Shown here in pieces: positions 9,380 through 21,323 of a DNA stretch of 64,000 bases. Within the stretch, counting starts at the first letter, position 1. The number at the start of each line of letters is the position of its first letter. The notes under the pieces were generated by a model. The model made no database searches. It was not told where the DNA came from and worked only from the letters and a program-made list of their open reading frames with translations. Source of the stretch: Lachnospiraceae bacterium (GTDB lineage: Bacteria; Bacillota; Clostridia; Lachnospirales; Lachnospiraceae); assembly GCA_024684215.1 (NCBI GenBank), contig JAIKXH010000092.1, positions 1-64,000 on the forward strand, given 5' to 3'. The translations under genes and the position numbers were made by a program.

Positions 9380-10552
9380 TTGAAAAAAGGGCGAAGGATT
9401 TTTGCTCTTGTGCTGGGTATTGTTTTGGGAGCAAGCCTTATCAGAACTCCCGAAATAACCAGTGAGGCAAGTAATGCTGCGGCAATACAGCAGCAGCTTG
9501 AACAGGCTCAAAGGGAAAAAGAAGAGCTTGAAAACAAACAAGAGCAAAATGAAAATGAACTGAGCGGACTAAAACAGGAAAAAAATACCTTGCAAGGAAA
9601 GCTCTATGAACTTAATACCACGCTGGAAGAGGTCGGCTATCACCTTGAGGATCTGGAGGACCAGATCAATATAAAAGAGGTGGATATTCAGACTGCGGAA
9701 GAAGAACTGGCAGAAGCTATAAGGGTTGAAGAAGAGCAATATGCCAGCATGGTTCTCAGGGTTAAACAGACCTATGAACGTAATGACACAAGTGTCATCA
9801 ATGCTATACTTCATGCCGGGAGCCTTGCAAAACTCCTTAATATGGAGGAGTATTATCGTAAGATCGAGGAATACGATCAGCGTAAGCTCAAGGAATTCAA
9901 GGAAATAACGGCATACATAGCTCAGGAAAAGGAAAGGCTTGAAGCTGAGTACGCTTCATTGGAGGAACTTAAAAAAGAAGCAGAAGCTGAGAGAAAACGT
10001 GTCGAGGAAGTAGTGGCAAGGACCCAGAACGAAATTAGCAAATATACGTCACAAATAGCTGATACGCAGGCTGCGATTGAGGCTTATGAGGCCCAGATAG
10101 CAGAAAAGGAAAAGGATGTTGAATATCTAAAAAAACTGCTTGAAGAGGAACGGGCTAAATCCAGACTGGCCCAGAATTCTACTTGGAGAAATATCAGTGA
10201 TGTAACTTTTGCAGAAGGAGACAGGACTCTTTTGGCGAATCTTATATACTGCGAAGCGGGGGGAGAGCCGTACGAAGGTCAGGTGGCTGTAGGAGCGGTA
10301 GTAATCAACAGGGTACTGAGCTCTGTCTTTCCCGATACCGTATCGGGAGTAATCTATTCACCCAGACAGTTTTCACCGGCGGGAAGCGGCAGGCTTGCGC
10401 TTGCACTTGCTCAAAACAAAGCGACGGACAGCTGCTACAGAGCAGCGGATGAAGCTATGAGCGGATATACAAATGTAGGTACATGCGTATACTTTAGGAC
10501 GCCTGTTGAGGGGTTATCCGGTATTTCTATAGGCGGCCATATATTTTATTAG
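9380..10552 (+). CDS. Secreted coiled-coil cell-wall hydrolase (CwlO-like N terminus, SleB/Hydrolase_2 C terminus)
   Basis: Translation starts at TTG 9380 behind GAGGATG, giving MKKGRRIFALVLGIVLGAS, a clear signal peptide. Residues about 30-260 form a long Glu/Lys/Gln-rich coiled coil like the N-terminal regulatory part of CwlO/PcsB-type FtsEX-controlled hydrolases. Residues about 275-390 are a SleB/Hydrolase_2 domain (LLANLIYCEAGGEPYEGQVA, AVVINRVLS, GGHIFY), which in spore formers cuts peptidoglycan as a lytic enzyme. The pairing of the two parts is unusual to me, though similar proteins may occur in Clostridia. It is the last gene of the run before the ATP synthase operon. Confidence 0.85.
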   Translation: MKKGRRIFALVLGIVLGASLIRTPEITSEASNAAAIQQQLEQAQREKEELENKQEQNENELSGLKQEKNTLQGKLYELNTTLEEVGYHLEDLEDQINIKEVDIQTAEEELAEAIRVEEEQYASMVLRVKQTYERNDTSVINAILHAGSLAKLLNMEEYYRKIEEYDQRKLKEFKEITAYIAQEKERLEAEYASLEELKKEAEAERKRVEEVVARTQNEISKYTSQIADTQAAIEAYEAQIAEKEKDVEYLKKLLEEERAKSRLAQNSTWRNISDVTFAEGDRTLLANLIYCEAGGEPYEGQVAVGAVVINRVLSSVFPDTVSGVIYSPRQFSPAGSGRLALALAQNKATDSCYRAADEAMSGYTNVGTCVYFRTPVEGLSGISIGGHIFY

Positions 10553-10598
10553 ATTTACGAGATTATTTTGTTAAAGAATTCAGATATATAGAAATCTA

Positions 10599-10639
10599 TA
10601 AAAAAGATAAAAGGACTGTAGCTTTTGCTACAGTCCTTT
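10599..10639 (-). terminator. Terminator of the DUF402 gene
   Basis: A perfect 13-bp stem (AAAGGACTGTAGC at 10610-10622 with GCTACAGTCCTTT at 10627-10639) and TTTT loop is followed on the minus strand by a T-rich tract. The stem includes the last codons and stop of the DUF402 gene. On the plus strand no T run follows, so it may end the hydrolase transcript only weakly. Confidence 0.8.
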
Positions 10640-11107
10640 GTGGTCTAAGTGTGCTTGAAATTTATCGAATTTATCTCGATATATTATCGTGAGCAGATTG
10701 TTTAAGGTCCTAAGACAACCAATCATTTGATCGTCGGTTATAAGCCCTTGCTCCTTGGCGTCCGCAAGTTCGTCGAGGTCCATGACCTTTATCCTTCCGC
10801 CGGGATAAACTATTACGTCCGCAAGTAAGTCTGTAACTGTCAGCTCACGCCCGCCATCGGAAAAATCATATTGAACGACGTCGCAGTACCAATATAGGAG
10901 ATCTCCGTTTTCTTTGTAAAACTTGCTGATCTTAATACCTTCGTTTAAAAAGTAGCAGGAGGTGCCGTGGTCAAACTCAGCTTTTGGCCTGAGTGTTTTC
11001 CAACTTGTCAGGATGTAATCCTCCGTCCTCTCAACAATAATGTCTTTGTCGAGGAGAATACACTGCGCGGGAATGATCCGTTTTCTGAAAATCTTCAAGT
11101 CTTCCAT
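10628..11107 (-). CDS. DUF402 domain protein
   Basis: The 159-residue product fits the DUF402 family: an N-terminal beta barrel (RTEDYILTSWKTLRP, LLYWYCDVVQYDFS) followed by LLADVIVYPGGRIKVMDLDELADAKEQGLI, which carries the conserved Asp residues that bind metal and phosphate. Characterised relatives include nucleoside tri/diphosphate phosphatases and FAU-1-like RNA binders, so activity on nucleotides is a family-based guess. An AGGAGG site precedes the ATG. It runs against its neighbours between the hydrolase gene and the atp promoter. Confidence 0.85.
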   Translation of the reverse strand: MEDLKIFRKRIIPAQCILLDKDIIVERTEDYILTSWKTLRPKAEFDHGTSCYFLNEGIKISKFYKENGDLLYWYCDVVQYDFSDGGRELTVTDLLADVIVYPGGRIKVMDLDELADAKEQGLITDDQMIGCLRTLNNLLTIIYRDKFDKFQAHLDHKGL

Positions 11108-11157
11108 GCTTTTGACCTCCTATTTCCATAAATTATATCATAGTGTCTTAATTTTTA

Positions 11158-11186
11158 TAGACTTTTTTTACATTTTTAGGTATAAT
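11158..11186 (+). promoter_or_regulatory. Promoter of the ATP synthase operon
   Basis: TAGACT (11158-11163) and a perfect TATAAT (11181-11186) are 17 bases apart, with transcription expected to start about 35 bases before atpZ. Confidence 0.6.
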
Positions 11187-11229
11187 TAACTCTATATTTT
11201 TAGGCTGTTTTGGTTCATTCGGGAGAAAG

Positions 11230-11685
11230 ATGTCGGACAGATTAAATGACCCAAAAAATAAAAGAAATAAAAGCAGTGGAAGAAACGATGTTTACCGCAA
11301 CCTGACGCTTATAACTCAGTTTACGCTCTTTATGCTCGTTCCGATAGGCGGACTTTCTGCGGCAGGATATTTCCTTGATAAACATTTCGGGACATCATGG
11401 ATAGTCATAGCAGGTTTCTTTTTGGGAGCCGTGGCCGGCGGAAACAGTGTTTACCGCCTGGCGATGAAAATTGCGAATGAGAAAAGGAAAGAGCCTGAGA
11501 GAAATATCATAAATCGCAGAAAAGATCCGGCTGAAACGAATACCGATAAGATATCGGCCGATAAAATTTCAGATGATGCGAGTTTTGCCGATAACGCATC
11601 GGGCTATAAGGTTTCAGCTGATAAAGTTACAGAAGATAAAACTATAGTTGATAAGACGGATGAAACGGATGATAGAATTTCTTAA
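11230..11685 (+). CDS. atpZ: AtpZ/AtpI-family membrane protein with a repetitive hydrophilic tail
   Basis: Residues about 20-85 form two transmembrane helices with a glycine-rich pattern (LVPIGGLSAAGYFLDKHFG, FFLGAVAGGNSVYRL) typical of AtpZ, a small assembly or Mg2+/Ca2+ transport factor in bacterial atp operons. The last 55 or so residues are a low-complexity tail of recurring DK(I/V)(S/T) units that is not part of the usual family. The tail also overlaps the start of the next gene. First gene of the operon, with GGGAGAAAG upstream of its ATG. Confidence 0.8.
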   Translation: MSDRLNDPKNKRNKSSGRNDVYRNLTLITQFTLFMLVPIGGLSAAGYFLDKHFGTSWIVIAGFFLGAVAGGNSVYRLAMKIANEKRKEPERNIINRRKDPAETNTDKISADKISDDASFADNASGYKVSADKVTEDKTIVDKTDETDDRIS

Positions 11686-12082
11686 AAAACGAAACAGAAC
11701 CGTCTTGGAGTTGTGGACCGGAATGACTCTTGTCGGTATTATATGTGAGATTTTTGTACTGATTTTTTCACAGTCAAAGGGCATGGCGTCGGCATCGTTA
11801 TGGCTCGGTGTTGTACTTGGCTTCGCATCGTCGATTCATATGTACAAGAGCCTTGACAGAGCTCTTGATTTTCCGGAGGCTGCCGCAAAGAAAAAGATAG
11901 TTTTTTCATACAGTATCAGATATGCGGTGGTGATTGCCGTATTTGCCATTATATGCATTACAGATTTTTTCAATCCGCTTTTGGTTTTTTTAGGATATAT
12001 GACACTTAAAATAGGGGCACTGATTCAGCCTCAGACCCACAAACTGTATGTTATGTTGTTCCATGAAAAAGAGACAATTTAA
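11669..12082 (+). CDS. atpI: ATP synthase protein I (AtpI)
   Basis: Four hydrophobic helices in about 137 residues, ending near PLLVFLGYMTLKIGALIQPQTHKL, match the ATP synthase I family, which helps assemble the c-ring. The ATG at 11669 (MIEFLKKRNR) is favoured because GGATG lies six bases upstream; in-frame starts at 11648 (TTG) and 11660 are possible. It overlaps atpZ by about 17 bases, suggesting coupled translation. Confidence 0.8.
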   Translation: MIEFLKKRNRTVLELWTGMTLVGIICEIFVLIFSQSKGMASASLWLGVVLGFASSIHMYKSLDRALDFPEAAAKKKIVFSYSIRYAVVIAVFAIICITDFFNPLLVFLGYMTLKIGALIQPQTHKLYVMLFHEKETI

Positions 12083-12120
12083 TACGTGTACTACTATAAA
12101 ACAGGTAAGGAGGTGAAGCT

Positions 12121-12849
12121 ATGAACTATTGTGTTTTGCTTGCCGATGACATTGACTTCATGGTCCATGGAATATTTAAGTACAATTTCTTCGGGCTCGG
12201 AGAAGTATGGATCACAACAACGCATGTCTGCCTACTGATAGTTATGCTGATTTTGATTGGCTTTGCGATTGCCGCTAACAGATGCATCGCTAAGGCAAAG
12301 GATGAGCCGACAGGTTTCCAGAATGTTGTGGAGATGATAGTTGAGATGCTTGATGGCATGGTTGACAAAACCATGGGACGTGCAGCACCGAAATTTTACA
12401 ACTACATCGGAACGATATTTATCTTTATATTGTTCTCAAACATTTCAGGATTACTTGGCCTGAGGCCACCCACAGCCGATTATGGTACGACATTGGCGCT
12501 TGGTGTAATTACATTTGTGCTTATACATGTAAATACCTGGACTCACAACAAACCCGCTGACATTTGGAAAGACAAGTGTTCACCGTTACCGCCGTGGTTG
12601 CCTATTTGGCTTCCCATAAATATCATATCGGATATTGCGGTTCCGATCTCACTTAGCCTGCGTCTTTTTGCCAACGTTCTTTCCGGAACGGTTATGATGG
12701 CACTCATATACGGACTGCTCAGATGGATTGCTACAGGTTGGCCGGCTGCACTGCATGTGTATTTCGACCTGTTCTCGGGAGCTATTCAGACGTATGTATT
12801 CTGTATGTTGACAATGACATATATTTCAAATGCAAGAGGCGACAAATAA
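12121..12849 (+). CDS. atpB: ATP synthase F0 subunit a
   Basis: This 242-residue polytopic protein has the subunit a signature ISLSLRLFANVLSGTVMM with the essential Arg that faces the c-ring ion site. An aqueous half-channel region and a C-terminal helix (LFSGAIQTYVFCMLTMTYI) follow. It forms the stator side of the ion path. AGGAGG lies close upstream of the ATG. Confidence 0.97.
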   Translation: MNYCVLLADDIDFMVHGIFKYNFFGLGEVWITTTHVCLLIVMLILIGFAIAANRCIAKAKDEPTGFQNVVEMIVEMLDGMVDKTMGRAAPKFYNYIGTIFIFILFSNISGLLGLRPPTADYGTTLALGVITFVLIHVNTWTHNKPADIWKDKCSPLPPWLPIWLPINIISDIAVPISLSLRLFANVLSGTVMMALIYGLLRWIATGWPAALHVYFDLFSGAIQTYVFCMLTMTYISNARGDK

Positions 12850-12864
12850 CAAATACATAACTAG

Positions 12865-13200
<336 letters not shown>

Positions 13201-13249
13201 TAACGAAGAATGTCACGGCAAAACGTGATCAGTTGAAAGGAGAAAACGA

Positions 13250-13789
13250 ATGGTACTATTGGAAGGAGAATCATTGTCCAGATTGTTTGGTCTGGATCTT
13301 CAGCTTGGAGCTGACTTCTTTCTATCGGTAATAGCCATCTTCGTTTTGTTTTTTGCATTCAGTTTTCTTTTGTTTAATCCCGTCCGGAAAATGCTTAACA
13401 ACCGTAAGCAGCGCATCCATGATGAGATAAAGGACGCAGCCGATATTAAGCAAGAAGCGGAAAAGTTCAAAGCCGAATACGAGGATAAATTAAAGAATAT
13501 TGACAAGGAAGCTGAAGAGATTTTAAGCAGTGCAAGAAAGCGTGCCCTTGAGGGTGAAAACAGAGTCATTGAAGAGGCCCGCGAGGAAGCTGACAGAATT
13601 ATTGCACATGCTAGAACGGAAGCCGAGCTTGAAAAGCAGAAAGCAATGGATGAAGTAAAACGTGAGATGATCGTAGTTGCTTCCATGATGGCAGAGAAGG
13701 TTGTATCTGAAAAAATAGATACTACCATACAGGACAAATTGGTAGAAGATACGCTTAAGGAAATAGGTAAAAGCACATGGCAAAATTAG
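13250..13789 (+). CDS. atpF: ATP synthase F0 subunit b
   Basis: One N-terminal transmembrane helix (residues about 22-42) is followed by a long charged coiled coil (RKQRIHDEIKDAADIKQEAE and onward), the peripheral stalk. The 179-residue length is a little longer than the usual 160-170. It overlaps atpH by 13 bases. Confidence 0.95.
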   Translation: MVLLEGESLSRLFGLDLQLGADFFLSVIAIFVLFFAFSFLLFNPVRKMLNNRKQRIHDEIKDAADIKQEAEKFKAEYEDKLKNIDKEAEEILSSARKRALEGENRVIEEAREEADRIIAHARTEAELEKQKAMDEVKREMIVVASMMAEKVVSEKIDTTIQDKLVEDTLKEIGKSTWQN

Positions 13790-14325
13790 TTTCCAAAACC
13801 TACGGCGAGGCCTTGTTTGAGCTTGCGCACGAGGAAGACAAAGCATCAGAAATGCTTGAGGAAATTCAATCCGTGCGTGAGATACTTGAGTCCAATCCGG
13901 AATTTACGAAGCTGATGCTTCATCCGGGAGTAGCTAAGCAAGATAAGCTGAAAATGGTCGATGAAATATTTAAAGGAAGAGTCAGCGACGAAATTGCGGG
14001 GTTTATCCGCGTGGTTGTTGACAAAGAAAGATTTCGTGACATTGACTCAATCTTTACCTACTTCATTGACAAAGAGAAAGAATTCAGAGGAATAGGTGTG
14101 GCATATGTCACTACACCTAAGGCTCTCGATTTAGAGGGCAAGAGCATGGTCAAAAACAAACTGCTTGAGACTACTGATTACAATACTCTCGAGATGCATT
14201 ACGAAGTTGACCCCACTCTTATAGGTGGTATGGTTATCCGAATAGGAGACCGTGTCGTGGATTCGAGTATCAAGAGCAGATTGAATGATTTGACAAAGGA
14301 ATTATTAGAACTCCAGCTGGGGTAA
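13777..14325 (+). CDS. atpH: ATP synthase F1 subunit delta
   Basis: The 182-residue OSCP/delta protein begins MAKLVSKTYGEALFELA and ends in the conserved DPTLIGGMVIRIGDRVVDSSI motif. It links the b stalk to the alpha-beta head. The start lies inside the 3' end of atpF. Confidence 0.95.
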   Translation: MAKLVSKTYGEALFELAHEEDKASEMLEEIQSVREILESNPEFTKLMLHPGVAKQDKLKMVDEIFKGRVSDEIAGFIRVVVDKERFRDIDSIFTYFIDKEKEFRGIGVAYVTTPKALDLEGKSMVKNKLLETTDYNTLEMHYEVDPTLIGGMVIRIGDRVVDSSIKSRLNDLTKELLELQLG

Positions 14326-15870
<1,545 letters not shown>

Positions 15871-15892
15871 CAAAAATAAGAGGTAATTAACT

Positions 15893-16741
15893 ATGGCATC
15901 AATGCGTGATATTAAACGCCGGAAGTCTAGTATACAGGGAACTCAGCAGATTACCAAAGCCATGAAGCTGGTATCCACCGTAAAGCTTCAAAGAGCGAGA
16001 ACGGCAGCTGAAAAATCCCAATATTACTTTGACAGTATGTACCGGACCGTCAATTCAATATTGTCGCGTGTGGGACATATCGAACACAGATATCTTCGCC
16101 CCGGAGATTCGGAGCGAAAGGCTGTGGTAGTAATAACCTCCAACAGAGGTTTGGCCGGCGGCTATAATTCCAATGTGGTGAAACTGATTACCAGAAATGA
16201 TGCTTTTAAAAAGGAAGACCTAGATATTTATTCTATCGGAAACAAAGGCCGTGAAGCCTTTGCAAGATATGGATACACTATCAAAGAGGACTTGCCGGAA
16301 ATAGTGGAAGATCCCCTTTATTCGGAAGCAAACGAGCTTACAAACAGGCTTTTAAGCAGCTTTGAAAAGGGAGAGGTCGGAGAGATATATCTGGCATACA
16401 CCTTCTTTAAAAATACCGTAAGCCAGGAGCCCAGACTTATAAAGCTTTTGCCCGTTGAGGCTAAGAGCGAGGATGATGCTCAGGCGGTAATGAACTTTGA
16501 ACCTGAAGATATTGAAGCGATTGATATGATCATTCCCAAATATATAAGCAGTCTTATATATGGAGGATTAAAGGAAGCTATCGCAAGTGAAAACGGCGCC
16601 CGTATGCAGGCAATGGATAATGCTACAAGCAATGCCGAGGATATGATAAGTAAGCTTTCACTTCAATACAACAGAGCCCGTCAGGGATCTATAACTCAGG
16701 AGCTTACAGAGATTATCGCAGGCTCGGAAGCAATCGGATAA
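15893..16741 (+). CDS. atpG: ATP synthase F1 subunit gamma
   Basis: The 282-residue central stalk protein begins MASMRDIKRRKSSIQGTQQI and ends with the conserved MDNATSNAEDMISKLSLQYN-type helix and RQGSITQELTEIIAGSEA. It rotates inside the alpha-beta head. Only 22 bases separate it from atpA. Confidence 0.97.
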   Translation: MASMRDIKRRKSSIQGTQQITKAMKLVSTVKLQRARTAAEKSQYYFDSMYRTVNSILSRVGHIEHRYLRPGDSERKAVVVITSNRGLAGGYNSNVVKLITRNDAFKKEDLDIYSIGNKGREAFARYGYTIKEDLPEIVEDPLYSEANELTNRLLSSFEKGEVGEIYLAYTFFKNTVSQEPRLIKLLPVEAKSEDDAQAVMNFEPEDIEAIDMIIPKYISSLIYGGLKEAIASENGARMQAMDNATSNAEDMISKLSLQYNRARQGSITQELTEIIAGSEAIG

Positions 16742-16750
16742 TCAGTTAAT

Positions 16751-16764
16751 GCCGCTTAAGCGGC
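16751..16764. repeat. 14-bp palindrome between atpG and atpD
   Basis: GCCGCTTAAGCGGC is a perfect palindrome in the 39-base gap before atpD. Its 12-base core CCGCTTAAGCGG recurs at 60619-60630. It could form an RNA processing or stability hairpin. Confidence 0.6.
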
Positions 16765-16780
16765 GGAAATGAGGTTATAA

Positions 16781-18181
<1,401 letters not shown>

Positions 18182-18234
18182 TTACGGATTATTTGTTTCG
18201 CATGGTCAAAGATGGGTAACAAAAAGGAGCAAAT

Positions 18235-18636
18235 ATGGCTGAAAATAAGTTCAATCTCCGCATAATTACTCCCGAGAGGGTGTTTTATGAGGGAGAAGCC
18301 CAAATGGTGGAATTTAATACAACCGAGGGAGAAATCGGAGCATATCCCGGTCATATTCCCCTTACGGTTATAATAAAGCCCGGTATACTTCGCATCCATG
18401 AAGCGGATGGCGAAAGGATAGCCGCGCTGCATTCGGGCTTTGCAGAGATTCTGCCTGACAAGATATCTATTCTCGCTGAGGTAATAGAATGGCCCGATGA
18501 GATTGATGAAGACAGAGCAAATGCTGCTTTAGAGCGTGCAAAGGAAAGACTTAAAAACAAGTATGAGAACCTTGATGTTGCCAGAGCGGAAACAGCGCTT
18601 CAGAGGGCTATGGCTCGAATTAATGTTTTAAAATAA
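18235..18636 (+). CDS. atpC: ATP synthase F1 subunit epsilon
   Basis: The 133-residue protein has the N-terminal beta sandwich (FNLRIITPERVFYEGEAQMVEF, GEIGAYPGHIPL) and C-terminal helical hairpin (RANAALERAKERL) of epsilon, which inhibits ATP hydrolysis. Last gene of the operon, with a strong terminator 30 bases downstream. Confidence 0.97.
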   Translation: MAENKFNLRIITPERVFYEGEAQMVEFNTTEGEIGAYPGHIPLTVIIKPGILRIHEADGERIAALHSGFAEILPDKISILAEVIEWPDEIDEDRANAALERAKERLKNKYENLDVARAETALQRAMARINVLK

Positions 18637-18665
18637 AGATTTGTGTGATACAATCTAATAAACCT

Positions 18666-18693
18666 AAAGGCGCCCGCCGGGGCGCCTTTTTAT
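18666..18693 (+). terminator. Terminator of the ATP synthase operon
   Basis: A GC-rich stem (AAAGGCGCCC with GGGCGCCTTT) around a short loop is followed directly by a T run, a classic intrinsic terminator. Confidence 0.9.
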
Positions 18694-18752
18694 CTTTGTG
18701 AGAGAAGCAAATGCTTCATTAAGCCGAATTTGAAGTGAGAAAACAGTAGATT

Positions 18753-21302
18753 ATGAATTTTGCGACAATCAGAAAAAATTTAATACGTATAGTGGTACTG
18801 ATAGTCGTTTTCATCGCAACGCTTATTGTTGCCTCGAGAATTTTAAACAGAGATATAGATAATATCACTATGGACCTGGAGCCGGCGACGCTCCCTGTTA
18901 TAGACATGGTGCGCGGTGACTTTTTGTACAATAAATTGTATGGATATACCGGCAAAAGAGATGTCACGGAAACGGCGGAAAATCTTACGGTTTTGGGGGA
19001 TGAAAGAAATCTCTCTTTTAGAGTAAAAACTTATGGTAACGAATACGAAAGCATTTTGTATGAAGTAAGAAGCTCTAACGGAGAAAGACTTATAGAGTTC
19101 GGAGAGGTCGAGGACATAAAAAAATCCGGGTATTACCTTACCGCAAATCTTTCTTTTAAAGACCTTCTTACCAAGGATGTTTACTATTCGTTGGAACTTA
19201 CTTTTAACGGACCTGAGGACAAATCTGTATATTTTTATACCAATATTGTATGGGGAGATGATCTTGGCGCAGATGATAAATTATCATTTGCGGAATACTT
19301 CCACGATAAGCTTTTTGACAAGGAAAACGCGAGTGAGATCCGCAAATATATAGAGACAAATTCTTCCCTCAATGACAACTCCACTTTTGCAAGTGTGGAT
19401 ATACATTCAAGCTTGGATCAGATAACCTATGGTGATTTAAAAGTCACTCAGACAGGCGAGCCCGATATTGCGATAAAGGAAATATCGGAGCAGATGGCAG
19501 AGATAACCATTGATTATTTTGCTTTCTCGGGAGATGACGAAAATAAGATATATTACAGACTTACCGAGTATTTCAGAGTCAAAACCGGTAAGGAAAGAAT
19601 GCTGCTTATAGACTACCAGAGAACCATGGAGCAGGTTCCCGATGAAGACAGTTTGTGTGTAAATGATAAGATCGTCCTCGGAATTGCCGACAGGGGAGTG
19701 AATTACTCTGAAAGCGAAGACGGTAACACTGTAGCTTTCGTTTACGGCGGAAGACTCTATTCCTATCAGTCAAAGGAAAATAAACTCACGAGAGTATTTT
19801 CATTTTCCGGTAATGAAGAATTTGATGAGAGAGCTATTCACAGTGCTCACGACATAAAGATTTTAGACATCGAAGAAAGCGGTACTATTAAATTTGCGGT
19901 ATACGGATACATGAACAGCGGCCGCCATGAGGGCGAAGTCGGTATAGAGGTATACAGCTTTGACGGAAAATTAAATACTATAGAGGAACTTATATATCTT
20001 CCCTATGAGAGATCATGGGGAACACTTAAAGCGGAACTTAATACTCTTTTGTATCTTAACCGCGAAGAGCATTTATTCCTTGCTCTCGAGAATAAGGTAT
20101 ATTGCGTGGATTTAAAAAGCAGAAAGTATACTGTCAGAAATGATTTGGGCGGAGATGATACGCTGGTAACAAGCGCAGACCACAGAATACTTATTAGCCG
20201 GAGTGCTTACGAGGAGTCTCAGCTTTCAAAGAGCATAACACTTACAAATCTTAAATCTGAAAAAGACAAAGAAATTGCCGCAACAGAGGGTGACTGTATA
20301 AGGTCGCTCGGATTTATCGGACCTGATGTAATATACGGTATGGCACATATAGAGAATATAAGAAGAGAAAGCTCCGGCAGACTCTTCTTCCCAATGTATA
20401 GTATTGTGATCTGTGACGAGGAAGGTAATCTTATTAAGAAATATGAATATGACGGATATTACGTAGTGTCAGTGGAACTTAACGACAATCAACTTACTCT
20501 GAAAAGAGTATCTATTGACGAAAAGGGTAAAATAAAAGATGAAAAACCTGACTATATAACCGCTGAGGATGTGACGGGCGGTGTAAACGTTACCGATGCA
20601 ACAGCGGTTGTCGATACTTACAAGACATATGTACAGCTTCAGCTTCCCGGTGAGGTAGACAGTGACCTTTTAAAGGTTGCCAGCCCCAAAGAGGTAGTGT
20701 ATGAGGGTGGCCGTGATTTAGCGCTCGAGATCGAAAAAATTGACAGATATACCGTTTATGACGCTTACGGTGTGGCAGATATCTTTAACCTGGCGTCAAA
20801 TGCCATTGAACTTGCAAATGTAAAAGCCGGTTGGGTCTGCGATCAAAACGGGGATATTTTGTGGAAGAGGACGCCGAGAAGTACCAAGAACCAGATAATG
20901 GCTATAGAGGCAGAGGGGTGCGAGACAGATGAAAGTCCCTTGGCTGTTTGCTTGGATGCCATGCTTGCAAATGAAGGTATTATCAGAAATTCTCAGTATC
21001 TTTTGGACGAGGGAAGTTCAGTGCTGCAGATACTGGGTGACAATATGGAAAATTGCAAAATTTTGGATTTGACCGATTGTGAACTTGACATGATGTTATA
21101 CTATGTTAATATTGAAACGCCGGTACTTGTTATGACGGGGGACGAGGACGCATTATTAATAGTCGGCTATAATGATACCAATTCATATATAGTTGCACTT
21201 GATCCAAAGAAGGGTTCTTTGGAAAAAATGGCTTATGATGATGCGGCGGAATTGTTTAAGGACTACGGCAACAATTTCATTACATATATAAAGATGCAGT
21301 AG
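18753..21302 (+). CDS. Large membrane-anchored protein with degenerate C39-like C-terminal domain
   Basis: I do not recognise a named family for this 849-residue protein. It has an N-terminal anchor (residues about 8-28) and a long extracytoplasmic region of mixed beta character, with a propeller-like middle around residues 300-620. Residues about 725-849 resemble a papain-like/C39 peptidase: C733 sits in SPLAVCLDAMLANEG, and LLIVGYNDTNSYIVALDPKKG matches the family's GY and DP motifs. The His expected just before LLIVGY is replaced by Asp, so peptidase activity is doubtful. It follows the atp terminator and precedes murC by 21 bases, so a role in envelope biology is plausible but inferred. 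Confidence 0.6.
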   Translation: MNFATIRKNLIRIVVLIVVFIATLIVASRILNRDIDNITMDLEPATLPVIDMVRGDFLYNKLYGYTGKRDVTETAENLTVLGDERNLSFRVKTYGNEYESILYEVRSSNGERLIEFGEVEDIKKSGYYLTANLSFKDLLTKDVYYSLELTFNGPEDKSVYFYTNIVWGDDLGADDKLSFAEYFHDKLFDKENASEIRKYIETNSSLNDNSTFASVDIHSSLDQITYGDLKVTQTGEPDIAIKEISEQMAEITIDYFAFSGDDENKIYYRLTEYFRVKTGKERMLLIDYQRTMEQVPDEDSLCVNDKIVLGIADRGVNYSESEDGNTVAFVYGGRLYSYQSKENKLTRVFSFSGNEEFDERAIHSAHDIKILDIEESGTIKFAVYGYMNSGRHEGEVGIEVYSFDGKLNTIEELIYLPYERSWGTLKAELNTLLYLNREEHLFLALENKVYCVDLKSRKYTVRNDLGGDDTLVTSADHRILISRSAYEESQLSKSITLTNLKSEKDKEIAATEGDCIRSLGFIGPDVIYGMAHIENIRRESSGRLFFPMYSIVICDEEGNLIKKYEYDGYYVVSVELNDNQLTLKRVSIDEKGKIKDEKPDYITAEDVTGGVNVTDATAVVDTYKTYVQLQLPGEVDSDLLKVASPKEVVYEGGRDLALEIEKIDRYTVYDAYGVADIFNLASNAIELANVKAGWVCDQNGDILWKRTPRSTKNQIMAIEAEGCETDESPLAVCLDAMLANEGIIRNSQYLLDEGSSVLQILGDNMENCKILDLTDCELDMMLYYVNIETPVLVMTGDEDALLIVGYNDTNSYIVALDPKKGSLEKMAYDDAAELFKDYGNNFITYIKMQ

Positions 21303-21323
21303 AAAGATATAAGAGGTATTAAA

